Made by a program: the position numbers and the translations under genes
The notes under the pieces: generated by a model
Told to the model about the DNA's origin: nothing
Seen by the model: only the letters and a program-made list of their open reading frames with translations
Databases searched by the model: none
DNA from: Merdimmobilis hominis
GTDB lineage: Bacteria; Bacillota; Clostridia; Oscillospirales; Ruminococcaceae
Reading direction: 5' to 3'
DNA: 41,308 nucleotides
Assembly: GCF_900104615.1 (NCBI RefSeq)
Contig: NZ_LT629939.1
Coordinates: forward strand, 1,689,240-1,730,547
Part shown: piece after piece, positions 39,020-41,308 of the stretch
Position numbering within the stretch: position 1 is the first letter of the stretch
How the letters are laid out: each line of letters opens with the position of its first letter

Positions 39020-40156
39020 ATGAAACTGCTGCATTTGGCCGACCTGCACATCGGCAAGCGGGTCAACGAATTTTCCATGCTGGAGGATCAGATCTATATA
39101 TTGCATCAAATTCTAGATATCGCCCGGGAACGCAGGCCAGATGGAGTGCTCATCGCCGGGGATGTCTACGACAAGACCATCCCTTCCGCGGAGGCGGTCA
39201 CCGTGCTGGACGGCTTCCTCACTTCCCTGGCGGACCTCCATATCCCAGTGTTTGTGGTGCCGGGCAACCACGATTCCGCCGAGCGGTTGGGGTTTGGCAG
39301 CCATCTTCTGCGGGAAAGCGGGGTGTATATTGCCGCCCCTTACCACGGCGCCGTGGAGCGGTTCACCTTGGAAGATGCCTATGGCCCGGTGGGGATCCAC
39401 CTGCTTCCCTTCCTGCGGCCAGCGGCAGTGGGGGCCTGCCACCCGGAAGAAAAGGTGGACGGCTACGACAGCGGAGTGCGCCTGGCCCTCTCCCACGCTG
39501 ATTTTTCCGGTGCAGACCGCCATGTGCTGGTGGCCCACCAGTTTGTCACCAGCGGCGGCAAGGAGCCGGAGCGCAGCGATTCCGAAGCCATTACCGTGGG
39601 GGGGCTGGACAATGTGGAGGTCTCCGCCTTCGACCGGTTTGACTATGTGGCCCTAGGGCACATCCATGGGCCCCAGTTTGTGGGGCGCCCTTCGGTGCGG
39701 TACGCCGGTTCCCCTTTAAAATACTCCTTCTCCGAATGGCGGCAGCAGAAAACCGCCCTCTTAGTCACTTTAAGGGGGCCAGGGGAAGAGCCAGAACTGG
39801 AAAAAATCCCCCTCATCCCCCTGCGGAACCTGCGGGTGATCCGGGGGCCGCTTGCCCAGCTGACCGCCATGGGGGAGAAGAGCCAAGATTACATTGAGGC
39901 TGTCCTTACCGACGAGGAGAGCCTGGCCGACCCCCTGGGGGAACTGCGGCAGATCTACCCCAATCTGATGCGGCTCACCTTTGACAACCGGCGCACCCAA
40001 ACCCAGGGAGGCCCGGGCGTTGCCCAAAGCATCCGGGAGAAGAGCCCTTTGGAGCTGTTTGGAGAATTTTATGAGGCGCAGAACGGCGCCCCGTTGGAGG
40101 AGGAGCAGACAGCGCTTCTCTCCCAGCTGTTGGCGGGATTGGAGGAAGCGCGATGA
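39020..40156 (+). CDS. sbcD: Exonuclease subunit SbcD
   Basis: A 378-residue protein starting at MKLLHLADLHIGKR, with AAGGAA 7 bases upstream. All calcineurin-like phosphoesterase motifs of SbcD/Mre11 are present: DLH (8-10), GDVYD (about 48-52), GNHD (about 87-90), a His in VAHQF, and GHIHGPQ. Manganese-dependent nuclease subunit of SbcCD, which opens hairpins and trims DNA ends in repair. The last four bases overlap the sbcC start (ATGA), so the two are translationally coupled. Confidence 0.95.
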   Translation: MKLLHLADLHIGKRVNEFSMLEDQIYILHQILDIARERRPDGVLIAGDVYDKTIPSAEAVTVLDGFLTSLADLHIPVFVVPGNHDSAERLGFGSHLLRESGVYIAAPYHGAVERFTLEDAYGPVGIHLLPFLRPAAVGACHPEEKVDGYDSGVRLALSHADFSGADRHVLVAHQFVTSGGKEPERSDSEAITVGGLDNVEVSAFDRFDYVALGHIHGPQFVGRPSVRYAGSPLKYSFSEWRQQKTALLVTLRGPGEEPELEKIPLIPLRNLRVIRGPLAQLTAMGEKSQDYIEAVLTDEESLADPLGELRQIYPNLMRLTFDNRRTQTQGGPGVAQSIREKSPLELFGEFYEAQNGAPLEEEQTALLSQLLAGLEEAR

Positions 40157-41308
40157 AACCTATAAAATTGGTGCTGAATGCCTTTGGCCCCTATGCCGGC
40201 CGGGTGGAAATCCCCTTTGCCTACTTTGGGGAAGGGGGGCTGTTCCTCATCACCGGGGACACCGGCGCGGGGAAAACCACCGTATTTGACGGCATCGCCT
40301 TCGCCCTCTTTGGGGAGGTGAGCGGCTCCACCCGCACAGTGGAGGGGCTGCGCAGCGATTTTGCCTCTCCAGGGGAAAAAACCTTTGCTGAGCTGACCTT
40401 CTCCCACCAGGGCAAGGAGTACCGGGTGGTTCGCAACCCCGGCTACCAGCGCCCGAAAAAAACGGGGGAAGGCTTCACTTCCGAGCGACCGGACGCCGAC
40501 CTGTTCCTCCCCGGCGGCCAGGTGGTCTCCGGTGCGGCCAAGGTCACCGCCCAGATCACTGACCTGTTGGGGGTGGACGCCCGCCAATTCAAACAAATCG
40601 CCATGATTGCCCAAGGGGAATTCCTGCGCCTTTTGCTGGCCGACAGCCGGGAACGGGCGGAAATCTTCCGCAAGGTCTTTGGCACCGGCCGGTTTTTGCA
40701 GCTGCAGCAGCAGCTCAAGGAGCAGGAGCGGGCCCTTTTTGCTAAGCGGGAGGAAAACGCCCGGGGTATCTTGCAGTATTTGAGCGGGGCACAGGTGGAA
40801 ACCCCAGAGTTTGACCTGGACAGCCGGGAGATTGCTGCCGCCCCAAAGATGCTGGGGCTGCTTTCCGAGGAGATCGCCGCGGGAGAAACCCGCTGGAAAG
40901 AGTTGCGCCGCCAATTGCAGGAGGCACAGGAACAGGAGCAGCAGTTGGCCCTGTTGGAGGACCAGGCAAAGCGGCAGGAGGAAACCCTGGCTGCCCTAGA
41001 AGAGACTCGCCGGGAGCTGGAGCGGCTGACGGCCCAGGGGGATGAGATAGCCCGGCAGGGGAAGGAACTGGCCCTCTACCAGCGGGTGGAGGCCCACAGT
41101 GGGGAGTATGCCTCCTGGAAGCGGGAAGAGGCGGAGCAAAGGGAGGCGGAGGCCGCCCTAGCCCGGGCGAAGACCGCCTTAGCCAAGAAGGAAGAGGAAC
41201 TCCCCGCCCTGCAAGAGGCGCTGCGGCGGGAGGAGGAGGGGGAACCCCTGCGCCGGGAACTGCAAGAAAAGATCGCCCGCCTCTCCCCCCAGCTGCCGGT
41301 GTACCGCC
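40153..41308 (+). CDS. sbcC: Exonuclease subunit SbcC (3' end off window)
   Basis: 385 residues are visible. The N-terminus MKPIKLVLNAFGPYAG is typical of SbcC/Rad50. The Walker A motif GDTGAGKTT is near residues 37-45, followed by DGIAFALFG. The Q-loop region QIAMIAQGEFLRLLLADSRERAEIFRKVF (about 147-175) is a family signature. From about 190 onward the sequence becomes a Glu/Gln/Arg-rich coiled coil. The zinc hook, second coil and Walker B half are outside the window. ATPase partner of SbcD. Confidence 0.95.
   Translation, partial: MKPIKLVLNAFGPYAGRVEIPFAYFGEGGLFLITGDTGAGKTTVFDGIAFALFGEVSGSTRTVEGLRSDFASPGEKTFAELTFSHQGKEYRVVRNPGYQRPKKTGEGFTSERPDADLFLPGGQVVSGAAKVTAQITDLLGVDARQFKQIAMIAQGEFLRLLLADSRERAEIFRKVFGTGRFLQLQQQLKEQERALFAKREENARGILQYLSGAQVETPEFDLDSREIAAAPKMLGLLSEEIAAGETRWKELRRQLQEAQEQEQQLALLEDQAKRQEETLAALEETRRELERLTAQGDEIARQGKELALYQRVEAHSGEYASWKREEAEQREAEAALARAKTALAKKEEELPALQEALRREEEGEPLRRELQEKIARLSPQLPVYR

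Overview
The window joins two kinds of DNA. Positions 1 to about 16,782 are the end of an integrative and conjugative element (ICE). The rest is a host chromosome. Strong AGGAGG-type ribosome binding sites, Spo0A-like and YwbE proteins, sortase-anchored surface proteins and fairly GC-rich coding DNA point to a Gram-positive anaerobe of the Clostridia. An Oscillospiraceae-like gut bacterium is my best guess, but the species cannot be named from the sequence. The boundary is visible. At 16,738-16,782 lies a 45-base 3' fragment of an initiator tRNA (fMet) gene, running from the anticodon loop to CCA and still followed by its own terminator. The element therefore appears to have integrated in the anticodon loop, and the other junction is outside the window.

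Element part (all genes on the minus strand, read right to left). A possible 9-codon leader comes first, then a secreted membrane protein and a sortase carrying a lipoprotein box. Next are a small protein, a replication-initiator-like protein with two winged-helix domains and internal iterons, and a double-HTH regulator. After a 520-bp AT-rich region full of dyads come a CAP-domain lipoprotein and a 1,846-residue adhesin with a thioester domain and 13 CnaB repeats. Last are the transfer genes: a VirB2-like pilin, a two-TM protein, a TrbL/VirB6-like channel protein and a large cell-envelope protein cut by the window edge. Every larger gap in the transfer operon holds stable hairpins, some mutually exclusive and some next to the ribosome binding site.

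Chromosomal part. A serine-hydrolase lipoprotein (minus) diverges from an EF-G/TetM-like GTPase fused to a YacP/Rae1-type NYN nuclease domain (plus), which is the most interesting host gene here. Then come a type-B carboxylesterase and a four-gene operon (nitroreductase, Cdd1-like HhH protein, YwbE, metallo-beta-lactamase-fold hydrolase), all minus. On the plus strand follow an orphan Spo0A-type DNA-binding domain, a 2,829-residue VWA/CnaB surface protein with an LPDAG sorting signal, its adjacent sortase, an ArsC/Spx-family protein and a PfkB sugar kinase. A secreted membrane-anchored protein of unknown role (minus) and sbcD-sbcC (plus, sbcC cut by the window edge) complete the window.

The window thus has two separate cell-surface sortase systems, one on the element (LPQTG) and one on the chromosome (LPDAG). 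It also has several leader RNAs that look built for attenuation. No CRISPR array, rRNA or intact tRNA was seen.
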